DNA from: Aurantiochytrium sp. KH105
Taxonomy: Eukaryota > Sar > Bigyra > Thraustochytrida > Thraustochytriidae
Direction: 5' to 3'
Assembly (NCBI GenBank): GCA_003116975.1
Contig: BGKB01000062.1
Span: 186,001 to 250,000 of the forward strand
DNA length: 64,000 bases
Both the position numbers and the translations under genes were made by a program. The notes under the pieces were generated by a model. The model was not told the DNA's origin, did not search any database, and was given only the letters and a program-made list of their open reading frames with translations. Each line of letters opens with the position of its first letter. The stretch's first letter is position 1. This document shows positions 28,786 to 38,058 of this stretch, piece after piece.

Positions 28786-28931
28786 TTCCGCACTTGCGCG
28801 CCGCGCTTTGCGCACTTGCGCGCGCCGCGCGCAAGTGCACTATAGCCCAACCGCCGCGCAGAGCGCCCGCCCGCAGCGGAAGCAGGCAGCGGGAACGAGG
28901 GGAAGCGGAAGGGGTAGGGTTAGGGTTTGGG
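28786..28931 (-). promoter_or_regulatory. RPS15A upstream elements: CAAGTGCG boxes and telomere-like box
   Basis: On the minus strand, a CCCAAACCCTAACCCTACC telomere-like stretch occupies 28913-28931. Nearer the gene are CAAGTGCGG (28788-28796) and CAAGTGCGC (28810-28818), spaced 22 bp, plus an opposite-facing CAAGTGCAC at 28832-28840. The first copy extends to GCAAGTGCGGAATG, also found upstream of RPS15. CCCTAA 'telo boxes' are known promoter elements of ribosomal protein genes in plants; their role here is inference. Confidence 0.5.
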
Positions 28932-29420
28932 AGGGAGGAGGAGGGGTGCGCGGGGATAGGGTGTGTGAGGAAGGTGTGCGCGGCGGGGGGTGTGCGAAGA
29001 GGTGGAAGATCCTGGAGTGGGACGAAGTTGGGAGAGGGAGCATGGCGGGGGTGATGGTCAGGAGATGGCAGAGATGGTCGAGGTTGCCGACGAGGGAGGA
29101 GGAGGAGGAGGAGGAGGAGAGGGCCGAGCACGAGCAGCGGATATGGCGGTAGCGGCGGCGATGATGGCTTCGGAAATGAGCGAGTGTGGGTCGTAGATTT
29201 GGGAAAAGCGCGACGTGAGATGTGGTGCAAATCACGCTCGAGGTGGTCCGGAAAAAAAGGGCGGCACAAGATGCGAGATAAGCCACCCTTTGGGATGGTG
29301 GGAGTTGGCATGCCTCCCGACACGCAGCAGCGTTGAAGTCACGCCAGCGACGAGCAGAACGTCAAGGAGCTCAGCTCACGACGCGTGCCGGGCCTTGTCG
29401 GTGCGTCGTGGTCTGTGGCC
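28932..29420. other. intergenic / leader of the multipass membrane protein
   Basis: About 490 bp with G-rich, purine-heavy sequence, including a (GGA)n tract at about 29092-29118. It must hold the promoter of the plus-strand gene starting at 29421. No element recognised. Confidence 0.4.
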
Positions 29421-31748
29421 ATGACGAAATGTCAGAGTCGCCGTCGTCGTCGTCGTAGGAGAAGGAGGAGGAAAGGCTCTGCTGCTGCTGCTGCTGCTTT
29501 TCTCGGTGTCGTTGCACTGTGCCTCGCTTTTCGAGTGGCCTCCGCGCGCCACTGTATTCCAGCAGTCGGCCAGTCGTCCACGCCAGACCAAGCCATCCTA
29601 CTGCATTGCGCTCTTCCCTTCGAGTACGTTCTTGCAAACGGGTCCAAGGTCGAGGTGGAGTCCTGCGAGGAGGCAGCAAGTGCTGCGCAGCTCGCGGACA
29701 ACAACTTGTCGCAGCAGAATGACCTTTTCTGGTGCACGTCGCTTGCTGCAAGAGACGAAAATAGCTGTCTGTGCATGTCAGAGGGTCCTTTTCGTCACCA
29801 CCGTCGCCGCGAACTCGTAGCGGCAAGAGAAATCACATTGCAGACCAATCAAGTCGGTATTGTTGCCACAGCAGTCATTCTTTTCGCCGTGAGCGTGTTA
29901 GTTGCCGGCATCGCACTTCTCACATGTGCCGCGCAAAGCATGCGCTATCCATTCGAGGATATCGCTGCTGCAAACGCAGCTACGCGACTTGCCTATCACT
30001 ACGATCGAGCAGGCATCCTGGGTGGATGTCTCACGAGTGGCATGGGCTGGCGAGAAGCAGCGGTCCTTTTGAAAGGCTTTGGTAAACTTCCGCGCATGCT
30101 CGTGCATGCTCGCATTGTCACAGCACTGCTGGGCGTGGCAAGTCTACCCTTGATCCTTCAAGGGCCAGCATGCTTTGCGACCCCAATGATCGTCATTTGT
30201 GGGCTGGTATCCACGGTGTGGCACGTCTGCATAACGATCTTAGGTTTGAGTAAGCTCAAGGTCCTTGGCGATCGTCGTCGATGGCAGAAACAGGTCGCGA
30301 CGTTCGAGCGCAAGATGAGCCAAAGGGTTAGCGCCACCACCATCGTTTTCGTCGTTGAGTTCATGCTTTTTACCTTTGCTGCAGCCTCAGGATTTGCAGG
30401 GATTGTCATGTATCACATTGAAAAGACAAGCCTGGCTGCGGCAACACTTACGTTACTCAACGCGATCCTTGCCATTCTTGGTCCCGTGCTGGCGGCCCAT
30501 ACGGCATGGATGGGCAACGATCTTGACGCATTAACGCCAGATTTGGAAAAGCTCCACGCGCACATCAAGCACCACGATAGGGAAAAGACACGGTCCTTTC
30601 ATGCATCATTTCGGTCCTCTTTTCGACAAGGAGTGGCTGTGGGCATGTCTGCCGCGGTGGCGGCTAGCGTTGAGCAGACTACCGAAACCGTCAAAGACAA
30701 TGCGTCCTTTCGACAAGGATCCGCAAAGCAATCAAGCATGGGCGGCATTGATGTCACATCTCTTTCGGATGCAACAAATGAGGCAGAAAGCGGTGAAGCT
30801 TTCGCCGTTCCGTCGCGGCTTCGTCGAGCATCCGTGGCGCAAGACCTTTTGCGCGTATCTGGTGCCTGGGGCGTTGTCAATCTGTTCAACCGTGGTCTCG
30901 GCATCGTCCTTGCTCTCATCGCAGCGAGCATGTGGCTACTAGGAAGTGCATCTGCACTCGAAGTCTTCGCAGGTCTCTTTGGATTCGCCTTGATCTTGCT
31001 GAATGGGCTTCATCTGTGTTTTGATCTCCGCATGCGATATGCCGTCCAGTATCGCAAGCTCGTTGCCAAATTTTGCGGAGGAGACGCGGAGAACTTTGCT
31101 ACAGACAGTGCTCGAGAGCTCGCGCGGGTGCAGGATACTCCACCTGTCATCTTGTGTTGGAAAAATCAAACCCCGGGTCGAGTGATGCTCGTCATTGAAA
31201 CTGCGGCTCTGATTCTTGTTATTCTTACAATTTCTCGCGCAAATAGTATTCCATCAAGCTCGCTGCATCCGTGCGCTGTTGCCGGGACTGTACTCTTCAT
31301 TTGCCTCGTGCCTGTGCAGAGTGCCGCGCTTGTATTCTCCTACATGGCCTGCTTTGGGTACGCGGGTGGAGAAATTGAAGTGCCAAAAGATCGTCTCGCG
31401 GTTCTCATGCGCAATGTCACGGCGCAGCACAATCGGCAAAGCACCAGAGGTTTCGTGTTCCCTATTGCACTGCGCAAGCAGTCAATGATGGGTCAGAACG
31501 AAGATGTAGAGCAAGGAGACCATCTTGGAGACTCGCCAACTCCCAATGAGTCAGACTCCCACTCCCACGGCGCACACAACTTATTTATCGAGCTGGCGGA
31601 TGCATCTTTACAAGAACCAAGTCTTTGCGATGCCGATTATGACAGTCATTTACTCGTATACAAGAGTGAAGCAGACGTGGAGTCGCTGAGTGAGCATAGC
31701 GACTCGAGTGAGAGCGTCCACGAATTGGATCAAGTACTCTCTGCATAA
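29421..31748 (+). CDS. putative multipass membrane protein with signal peptide and cysteine-rich lumenal domain
   Basis: 775 residues from ATG 29421. The N-terminus is MTKCQS, a run of 11 arginines, then KGS, an alanine run and a hydrophobic core ending near VASARHC, so a signal peptide with an extreme basic n-region. Residues about 45-125 contain eight or nine cysteines and an NGS and an NLS glycosylation site. Hydrophobic helices follow at about 144-170, 227-248, 252-278, 308-334, 342-366, 486-535 (two), 592-612 and 624-650, about nine in all. The loop at about 380-470 is Ser/Thr-rich and the C-terminal 120 residues are acidic with a Ser/His/Asp-rich end. I recognise no transporter or receptor signature. 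The Arg and Ala runs come from CGT and CTG microsatellites. Confidence 0.75.
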   Translation: MTKCQSRRRRRRRRRRRKGSAAAAAAFLGVVALCLAFRVASARHCIPAVGQSSTPDQAILLHCALPFEYVLANGSKVEVESCEEAASAAQLADNNLSQQNDLFWCTSLAARDENSCLCMSEGPFRHHRRRELVAAREITLQTNQVGIVATAVILFAVSVLVAGIALLTCAAQSMRYPFEDIAAANAATRLAYHYDRAGILGGCLTSGMGWREAAVLLKGFGKLPRMLVHARIVTALLGVASLPLILQGPACFATPMIVICGLVSTVWHVCITILGLSKLKVLGDRRRWQKQVATFERKMSQRVSATTIVFVVEFMLFTFAAASGFAGIVMYHIEKTSLAAATLTLLNAILAILGPVLAAHTAWMGNDLDALTPDLEKLHAHIKHHDREKTRSFHASFRSSFRQGVAVGMSAAVAASVEQTTETVKDNASFRQGSAKQSSMGGIDVTSLSDATNEAESGEAFAVPSRLRRASVAQDLLRVSGAWGVVNLFNRGLGIVLALIAASMWLLGSASALEVFAGLFGFALILLNGLHLCFDLRMRYAVQYRKLVAKFCGGDAENFATDSARELARVQDTPPVILCWKNQTPGRVMLVIETAALILVILTISRANSIPSSSLHPCAVAGTVLFICLVPVQSAALVFSYMACFGYAGGEIEVPKDRLAVLMRNVTAQHNRQSTRGFVFPIALRKQSMMGQNEDVEQGDHLGDSPTPNESDSHSHGAHNLFIELADASLQEPSLCDADYDSHLLVYKSEADVESLSEHSDSSESVHELDQVLSA

Positions 31749-32077
31749 CTAAGGGAGAACTCATCCAGGTGTTGACCCCCTCATTGTAAAAAAAGAAAAA
31801 AAAGCGACTGACGCGCTGGCAAAACTCAGAAAGCGACAACACCAGGTCTCCTCCAACCCAACAAGAACGCAGCAAAGTCATAGATAACTTCAAAGGTGTT
31901 GTGTATTGTTTTTATGGTTTGTTTTTCGGTGGGTGGGTGGGGGTGTGTATGTGGGGGTGTGTGGGGTTTTTTACTTTTTGCGTGAAAACGCATCAGCCAA
32001 GTCATTGAGACAGACACTAAAGCCAGTCGGAGATGGGCACATCATGACTAATGATCGTTTTCACTGGACCCACGGGT
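31749..32077. other. intergenic between convergent genes, with G-rich tract
   Basis: Shared 3' flank of the membrane-protein gene (+) and TIM44 (-). At about 31929-31966 the plus strand reads GGTGGGTGGGTGGGGGTGTG..GTGGGGG, enough G-runs to fold as a G-quadruplex. Confidence 0.55.
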
Positions 32078-33850
32078 TTAGATCCAGTTGGTCTGACCCA
32101 TGAGGCCAACCTCCTTGATGACCCACTTGACCTCGGCGAGCTCCTCGTCGTACTCGAGAGTCAGACCCATGACGTAAAAGACGCCAACAATACGGTCGTC
32201 GCTTCCCTCCACGACCTCACCCTTGAGGTTGTACAGGCAGTCAATCTGCTGGACCATGAACTGAACAAAGATCATGGGACCCATCTTGTCAACCACCTTG
32301 GCGGCGGCAATGTTCATGTCGCCAATAGAAAGGATGTGCTCATCCATCTTGCGGCCATTGCGCACGCGCTCCTGAATGGCGGCCTTGAAGGCGGCTCCGG
32401 CACCCTCCGAGCAGTACGACTCAATGGTGGGAATGTCACCGCGCAAGAAGGCGCTAATCACCGCAGGCACAATGGTGTACTGCATCTCATCCGTAAAGTT
32501 CTCAATGGAGAACTCCGGGTCGAGCTTGCGGAACTCGCGAATGGCCTCGCCCATCTCGGTCTCACCAAAAACCGAGTCGTACGCGGAGTACATACGGTAC
32601 ACCATCGGGTTCTGACTCGTCTCGAGCGTCTCGCGGACGTCCTCGGCGGCGTCGCGGGCCTTTCGTGCGACCTTGGAGTCCGCAATGCCAAGGATGGAGC
32701 GGAAGATGGGGGCCTCGCGCAGCGTCTCGTTGAACTTCTCCCAGGTGCCCTTCTCCTCCTCGACAAAGACCATGGCCGTGGTGTTGGCCTGAGCCGAAAG
32801 CTTTTCGATTTCCTTGCGCATGGCGCGGATCTCCCCGTTGATCTCCTTGAACTTGGCCGTATCCGACTCAGCCATGGCGGCGTCGCGAGCCTCCTCGAGC
32901 TGGCTGATGAGAGCGGACTTCTCCATGATTTGCTTCTCCAAAAACGAGGGCTCGGCCGCCTTGGCCTTGTGCGCCTCGGCGGCGTCGTGGGCTTCGTGCT
33001 CGGGGGCCTTGACGATCTTGGCACCCTCGGGCTTCTCCCACACGGTCTGGCCTTCGTTGTTGTAGTAGTAGGTGTCGCCACTGTCCTTGTCAACAGCCTC
33101 AAACCACTCTGGCTCGGCGTCGGTCGCCTTGGCGCGGGGCTTGCGGCTCTTGACGCCAAAGACGGCCTTGAAGGCCTCGTCCCACGAGCGATCATCGCTG
33201 CCAAAGGACTCGGGCAGCTTGGAGAGGACGGCCTGGCGGCCGGCGCTGAGGCGGCTCGAGATGCCGCTTAGGAGACCACCGCTCGAGCTCGATTGCTGCT
33301 GAGAACCGGCATCAGCACTGGCACCGGCACCGGCATCGGCACCAGCGCCGGCAGCCTTGTCCGCGCCGGCATCAGCAGCGCTAGCGCCGGCGTCGGCCTT
33401 CTTCTTGCCGCTGCCGCCAATGCCAAACTCCTTGCCGAGGTCGCGGAAGAAGTCGCCGACGGTCTCGCCCGCCTCCTTGGCCTTCTCTGCGCCTTCGCTG
33501 ACCTTTTCGCCGCCCTCCTTGATGCGCTGCTTGGCCTCCTCGGAGGCCTTGTCGGCGGTCTTGCCAAAGGACTCGGCGGTCTCCTCGACGGTCTTGTCGC
33601 CCACCTTGGACTGCTTGAGCTCCTCGAGCGACTTCTTCACGTTCGGGTCATTCTCGACCTCCTCGCGGATCCGCGCAAAGAAGCCCTTGTCCGCGTCGCT
33701 CTTCTTCTTGTCGTCGCCGCCGCTGCCGCCGCTGGCCGCAGAGAACCCTCGCGCCCACGGCGTCTGCTGCTGCTGCTGCGCGCCCCAGGCCCTGCGCGCG
33801 CCGCCCCACTGCGCGAGGCCGCGCGCGCCCGCGCCTGCTGCCCTGCGCAT
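32078..33850 (-). CDS. TIM44: mitochondrial import translocase subunit TIM44 with an inserted WW domain
   Basis: A 590-residue protein. Residues 1-38 are an Arg/Ala/Gln-rich presequence. A charged region with the TIM44-typical KGFFARIREEVENDPNVKKSLEELKQSK follows (55-82), then Ala/Asp/Gly-rich linker (150-190). Residues 247-275 form a WW domain: WFEAVDKDSGDTYYYN, then W271 and P274. A coiled coil lies at about 302-352. The C-terminal TIM44 domain (about 360-590) has NPMVYRMYSAYDSVFGETEMG and the LDPEFSIENF segment and ends GQTNWI. TIM44 tethers mtHsp70 to the TIM23 channel on the matrix side. Yeast and human TIM44 are about 430-450 residues with no WW domain. The start is ATG 33848-33850. Confidence 0.93.
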   Translation of the reverse strand: MRRAAGAGARGLAQWGGARRAWGAQQQQQTPWARGFSAASGGSGGDDKKKSDADKGFFARIREEVENDPNVKKSLEELKQSKVGDKTVEETAESFGKTADKASEEAKQRIKEGGEKVSEGAEKAKEAGETVGDFFRDLGKEFGIGGSGKKKADAGASAADAGADKAAGAGADAGAGASADAGSQQQSSSSGGLLSGISSRLSAGRQAVLSKLPESFGSDDRSWDEAFKAVFGVKSRKPRAKATDAEPEWFEAVDKDSGDTYYYNNEGQTVWEKPEGAKIVKAPEHEAHDAAEAHKAKAAEPSFLEKQIMEKSALISQLEEARDAAMAESDTAKFKEINGEIRAMRKEIEKLSAQANTTAMVFVEEEKGTWEKFNETLREAPIFRSILGIADSKVARKARDAAEDVRETLETSQNPMVYRMYSAYDSVFGETEMGEAIREFRKLDPEFSIENFTDEMQYTIVPAVISAFLRGDIPTIESYCSEGAGAAFKAAIQERVRNGRKMDEHILSIGDMNIAAAKVVDKMGPMIFVQFMVQQIDCLYNLKGEVVEGSDDRIVGVFYVMGLTLEYDEELAEVKWVIKEVGLMGQTNWI

Positions 33851-34459
33851 CTTCGCTCGCCCGCTCGCGGCGCCCGCTGAAGTCGCTAGCTAGCCTGGCG
33901 CGCTTCTCGGCGTCGCGGCCTCGCGCGCGGCGCCTCGCCGGGCCTAGCTCCGCGCACACGCCGTGCACGCGCGCGGCGAGACCACCTGCGGACGCGCCGT
34001 TTCCTGCGCCGCGATCTCCGCCTGCGCCTCGGCCTCTCTCGCGCGCGCGGCGGGCTCCAGCGCGCGCCGAACGGGGCTCGGGCGACTCGGGTTGGCGCTC
34101 TGCCCGCCTGCTGCGCCCTCCTTGTTTCTGCGGCGCCGCGCCGGGGGCGGTGCGCCTGTTACGGACCCGGCGCGGCGCCCCGATTCGCGCCGCGCGCGGG
34201 CGCCGCCGCTCCTCGCTGATAGGAGAACCCGCGCCCGCCGGGTCCGGTGCGGCGCACGCCTGCTTGCGCCCCTTTGGCGCGCGGCACCAACCATTCCGGC
34301 AATTCCGCACTGCAGAATCCAGACCCCGCCGCGCGCGCGACGGAGACGCGCGGGACCGCGAGCGCTGCAGCCGGCTGCCGAGCCTGCGTGCGTGTCTGCG
34401 AGCGTGCCTGCGTGCTTGCGTGCGTGCGTGCTCGTCTGCGAGGAGAAGTGAAACCCGAG
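33851..34459. promoter_or_regulatory. divergent promoter region, TIM44 / DEAD-box helicase
   Basis: About 610 bp between head-to-head genes. Very GC-rich, with GCGTGCGTGCG-type repeats near 34386-34432 close to the helicase start. No element identified. Confidence 0.45.
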
Positions 34460-36223
34460 ATGGGCGCCGCCGAGGACAAGGCCGCCAAGAAGGCGCGCAA
34501 GGCGCTCAAGAAGGAGAAGAAGATGAAGGAGCTGGAGAAGAAGGACAAGAAGGCCGAAGACGAAGAAGACGGCGAGGCCGAAGAAGAGGTCATCATCTCC
34601 CAAAAGGACAAGAAGGAGAAGAAGAGCAAGAAGAAGGGCAAGAAGCGGCCACTCGAAGAAGCAGCCAGCGAAAACGCCGATGCCGACGCCGAGGAGGACG
34701 CCGAGGACGACTCGGAAACGAAGTCTGACAAGAAGAAGAAGAAGGAAAAGAAAAGCAAAAAGGACAAGAAGGAAAAGAAGAACAAGAAGGCCAAGACCGA
34801 GGGCGCCAGTGGGAACACTGCCAAATCGGGCGCGACAGTCCCTGCCGCCGATATTTCCCAGTCCGAGGTCGATGCCTTTCGCAAGGAGAAACGCATTACC
34901 GTGGACGGCGACATGGAGGTCTTTCCCTACACGACGTTCGAGATCGCGCGAAAGTGCTTCGCGGATGTGGCCATGCCGCCTCTGAACGCGTGCTGCAAGG
35001 GTTTCAAGACGCCTTCCCCGATCCAGGCCCAGGCGTGGCCCATCGTCCTTGCCGGTCGCGACATGGTCGGTATTGCTCAGACCGGTAGTGGCAAGACGCT
35101 TGCCTTTCTCTTGCCTGGCTTGTGCCGCATGTTGCAGGGCGACTATGGCCCCGGAGGTGCTGCTGCGCCCCGCGCGCTCGTGCTGGCCCCCACGCGTGAG
35201 CTGGCCATGCAGAGCGCCAAGGTCGCCGAGCAGGCGTGCGCAGCGTGCGACGAGCTCTCGGCTCTTGTGGTGTTTGGCGGTCAGCCCAAGTGGGAGCAGC
35301 GCAAGAAGATCCAGACGCTCAGCACTCTGGACATTCTCGTCGCGACCCCGGGTCGTCTGCTCGACTTTGTCAACGACCAGGTGATTGATCTCAGCAGGGT
35401 GCACTACCTCGTGCTTGACGAGGCGGACCGCATGCTGGATATGGGCTTTGAAAAGGACGTCCGTCGTATCATTGACATGTGCGCCCCGCGCAGTGACGGG
35501 CGCCAGACTGTCATGTTCTCCGCGACGTGGCCCACGGAGATTCGCAACCTGGCCTCGAGCTTTATGGAGAACCCAATACGAGTCACAGTGGGCAGCGACA
35601 AGCTCGCAGCCTCCACGTCCGTGACCCAGATTGTCGAGGTGGTGGAGCCCTTTGAGAAGGAGCGCAAGCTGCTGGCTCTGCTGCGCAAGATCCACGATGG
35701 CAAGAACCGAATTGTTGTCTTTGGCCTCTACAAGAAGGAAGCCGCCAACCTCGAGCGCGCACTCCAGCGCAACGGCTTCAAGGCCATGGGTGTTCATGGC
35801 GACAAGCTTCAGAGCGCTCGTGAAGAGGCTGTGCGCAAGTTCGACTCGGGCGAGTTCCCGATTCTCGTTGCCACCGACGTTGCCTCGCGCGGTCTGGACA
35901 TCAAGGGTGTAGAGTACGTTGTCAACGTGACCTTTCCGCTCACCGTCGAGGATTACGTGCACCGGATTGGTCGCACGGGTCGCGCCGGCGCCAAGGGTAC
36001 GGCTTATACATTTTTCACACAGCACGACAAGCACCTTGCAGGTGCCCTGCAGAACGTGCTGCGCGAGGCCGGCGAAAAGGTGCCTGCGACGCTGGCCAAG
36101 TTCGGCAACTCCGTCAAGAAGAAGGAACACAAGCTTTACGGCTCTCACTTCAAGGAGACGGATGGACCTATGAAGGAAGCCTCTCATGTTACCTTTGGTG
36201 ATGACGATAGCGACGACGAGTGA
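34460..36223 (+). CDS. DBP3: ATP-dependent RNA helicase, DEAD-box, Dbp3-like (ribosome biogenesis)
   Basis: 587 residues from ATG 34460 (CCGAGATGG). The first 145 residues are a Lys/Glu-rich repeat (KKEKK, KDKKEKK) with the acidic GEAEEEV patch, like the nucleolar N-terminus of yeast Dbp3. The helicase core follows with every motif: Q motif (FKTPSPIQAQAWP), I AQTGSGKT, Ia PTRELA, II DEAD, III SAT, IV IVVF, V ATDVASRGLDI and VI HRIGRTGRAG. The order FVND, DRMLDMGFE and FSATWP is Dbp3/DDX5 type. Dbp3 works in 60S subunit pre-rRNA processing; the exact ortholog is inferred from the Lys-rich N-terminus. The tail ends in an acidic GDDDSDDE. An open frame of 747 codons on the other strand is a shadow. 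Confidence 0.93.
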   Translation: MGAAEDKAAKKARKALKKEKKMKELEKKDKKAEDEEDGEAEEEVIISQKDKKEKKSKKKGKKRPLEEAASENADADAEEDAEDDSETKSDKKKKKEKKSKKDKKEKKNKKAKTEGASGNTAKSGATVPAADISQSEVDAFRKEKRITVDGDMEVFPYTTFEIARKCFADVAMPPLNACCKGFKTPSPIQAQAWPIVLAGRDMVGIAQTGSGKTLAFLLPGLCRMLQGDYGPGGAAAPRALVLAPTRELAMQSAKVAEQACAACDELSALVVFGGQPKWEQRKKIQTLSTLDILVATPGRLLDFVNDQVIDLSRVHYLVLDEADRMLDMGFEKDVRRIIDMCAPRSDGRQTVMFSATWPTEIRNLASSFMENPIRVTVGSDKLAASTSVTQIVEVVEPFEKERKLLALLRKIHDGKNRIVVFGLYKKEAANLERALQRNGFKAMGVHGDKLQSAREEAVRKFDSGEFPILVATDVASRGLDIKGVEYVVNVTFPLTVEDYVHRIGRTGRAGAKGTAYTFFTQHDKHLAGALQNVLREAGEKVPATLAKFGNSVKKKEHKLYGSHFKETDGPMKEASHVTFGDDDSDDE

Positions 36224-36297
36224 AATTTGCCCAAATCAATACACAACACAAAAACAAAAACATTATTGTCTGCTTTTCACGGCCTTTCAATCACTTT

Positions 36298-36771
36298 CTA
36301 TCTCTCTCTCGATCTATCCACCGCGAGGTCGCGCGAGGTAGAGGACGCACCCGTGGCTCCTGATTGTTGCTGTCGATCAGGGATCCCGGCGCCGAGGCAT
36401 TCTCGCAGCTCGCGCATCTCTGCTTCGGCGCCTTGCTTGGCCTCCGCGGACTCGGGCTTGACGAGTCGTGCGCGCAAACGCTGCCAAGTTTCGTCGAGAG
36501 CCGCGATCTTGCAATAATTCGCAGCGTTGCTTGCCCTCGTTAAATGGGCTACCTCGCGCACATTGAGGCTCCGACCAAGTTCCTCGTCCGCCAGCAGGAG
36601 TTCATTCAAATAATGAGCAAGTCTTATCAGAGTCTCATCGTTGAAGTACTTAACGTCGCTGGGTTTGAGATTTCTAATTACCACGTCATCCCACTCGGTG
36701 AATTCAGTCTCGAGCGGCAAGCGCGAGGAGCCGAGCCCCTCGCGGCGCTCGGATTCGGATGGCGTGGCCAT
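36298..36771 (-). CDS. unrecognised small protein (157 residues)
   Basis: From ATG 36769-36771 (MATPSESERREG). The middle (about 28-115) has an even, conserved-looking composition: EFTEWDDVVIRNLKPSDVKYFNDETLIRLAHYLNELLLADEELGRSLNVREVAHLTRASN, predicted mostly helical with a leucine-rich amphipathic helix. The tail is Gln/Ser-rich. I do not recognise the family. The stop is only 74 bp from the helicase stop, tail to tail. The frame is open for 63 codons upstream of the chosen ATG, but that part has another composition and no ATG in a better context. Confidence 0.65.
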   Translation of the reverse strand: MATPSESERREGLGSSRLPLETEFTEWDDVVIRNLKPSDVKYFNDETLIRLAHYLNELLLADEELGRSLNVREVAHLTRASNAANYCKIAALDETWQRLRARLVKPESAEAKQGAEAEMRELRECLGAGIPDRQQQSGATGASSTSRDLAVDRSRER

Positions 36772-37275
36772 CTTTCCGTGCTCTCTTTCTCTCCTCGGGC
36801 GCGTGCAGACAGGCGAGCGAGTAAGCAAGCAGGCAAGCGGGCGAGCTTGCTGCGCGGGCGTTTGAGAATTGCACGTGCTGGTCACAAGGGCTTTTGACTT
36901 TGAAAAAAGTCGGAAAAGATAATAAAAACAGCAGGGCGGGAAACAACGTCTGCATTTCAATCACTTCCTATTTCTCTATCTATCTAGCTTGTATTATACC
37001 TGAGGAAGCGCCGCACGCGCTCGCTCACTCATTCACTTCCTCACGACAAAGTTTGATTCGCATTTCACTCCAGCTCTTTGTGACTCGATTGGAATGAAAT
37101 GTATGAATAAATTTCTTGCTCAACATAGTAAAGTCTGTACTCGTTGTCGAGTCAGGAGTAGCTGGAGCCTGCCTACATACAGAAGAAAAAAGCTACGAAC
37201 GATGTGAAACATAATATATCATTCAGCCATGGTTCTAGGCCAAGAAAGTTGAGATCCAAAAAGGGGCAGACCTCA
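36772..37275. other. intergenic
   Basis: About 500 bp between two minus-strand genes; 5' flank of one and 3' flank of the other. Positions 36956-36990 (TTTCAATCACTTCCTATTTCTCTATC) resemble 36287-36310, on the other side of the small gene. Nothing else noted. Confidence 0.5.
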
Positions 37276-38058
37276 TCAGGCACGACTAACGAATTGCTCC
37301 CATGCAAGCTCGATAGCCTCGTGCCGCAGATAGGCGTGCAGTGGCGGCACGCCTGCTGACCTTGCGCGAATTGCGCCGACCTGACAAGCGCTTCCACGTT
37401 GGCCCGAATCGGCGTCGACAATCTCCACCCAGACAATTGGCATTTGCGTCTCAGGATCTAGCTCCAGCAGATCCCAGAACATACCGACTGCAAGACGAAG
37501 GCCCACGGCGGATGACGACTTCTGATCCCCGTTGCCGTTTGCTTCAGACGCCTCGAGTGCTTCCAGCGCCAGAGCAGCCCGTCGACGCGCTTCTGCTCGC
37601 ACTGCACTCCATGCAGACGCCGCGAGGCTGCTGTCATTTTCTTCCGCGGACGGCAAGTCAGCGGCGCTCACGACACTGAGCTCGGGGCTCACGCCTGGAA
37701 GCGCATCCTGCAGCACGTCGGCCACGGCTTCTGCGTCGAATTCATGCGCGCCCACCACGAGCACACGTGCGAGGCCGGCCGTGTCGAGATCTCTGCGCAG
37801 CGCCTTTGCGAAGCTCCTGCGCTGCCAGAGCCGCACGAGCTCCCACAGCACGGCGCCCGCGGCCACGGACGCGAGGCCCGCCAGCGCCTCGCGGCTCCCG
37901 CGCCGCCACACCTGCCGCCAGAGGCCCTCGCCCGCCGCGGGATCGCCGTCGCCGCCGCCCCAGGTCTCGAATCGCCCGCCGCCCGCGCGCCCGCCCGCGC
38001 CGCCGCCGCCATGGGGGCGCGCGGGGCCGCCGAGGGGTCCTGCCGCCCGCCCCTCCAT
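37276..38058 (-). CDS. unrecognised protein with N-terminal membrane helix (260 residues)
   Basis: From ATG 38056-38058. Residues 1-50 are Gly/Arg-rich and low in complexity. A hydrophobic segment LAGLASVAAGAVLWELVRLW (about 59-78) is followed by basic residues, so the protein may be anchored with its C-terminal part in the cytosol or matrix. The remainder contains ARVLVVGAHEFDAEAVADVLQDALPG and a C-terminal VGMFWDLLELDPETQMPIVWVEIVDADSG segment, which look like ordered alpha/beta sequence. It ends LAWEQFVSRA. No family recognised. Confidence 0.6.
   Translation of the reverse strand: MEGRAAGPLGGPARPHGGGGAGGRAGGGRFETWGGGDGDPAAGEGLWRQVWRRGSREALAGLASVAAGAVLWELVRLWQRRSFAKALRRDLDTAGLARVLVVGAHEFDAEAVADVLQDALPGVSPELSVVSAADLPSAEENDSSLAASAWSAVRAEARRRAALALEALEASEANGNGDQKSSSAVGLRLAVGMFWDLLELDPETQMPIVWVEIVDADSGQRGSACQVGAIRARSAGVPPLHAYLRHEAIELAWEQFVSRA

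Noticed and set aside
28913-28931. Chromosome end or fused telomere
   Set aside because: Only two to three CCCTAA-like units, with normal genes on both sides; a promoter box or chance remnant is more likely.
32051-33271. 406-codon plus-strand frame opposite TIM44
   Set aside because: Antisense of TIM44 codons, with no domain of its own.
33944-36187. 747-codon open frame opposite the DEAD-box helicase
   Set aside because: Antisense shadow of a biased gene; the leucine-rich stretches are antisense lysine codons of the KKEKK region.
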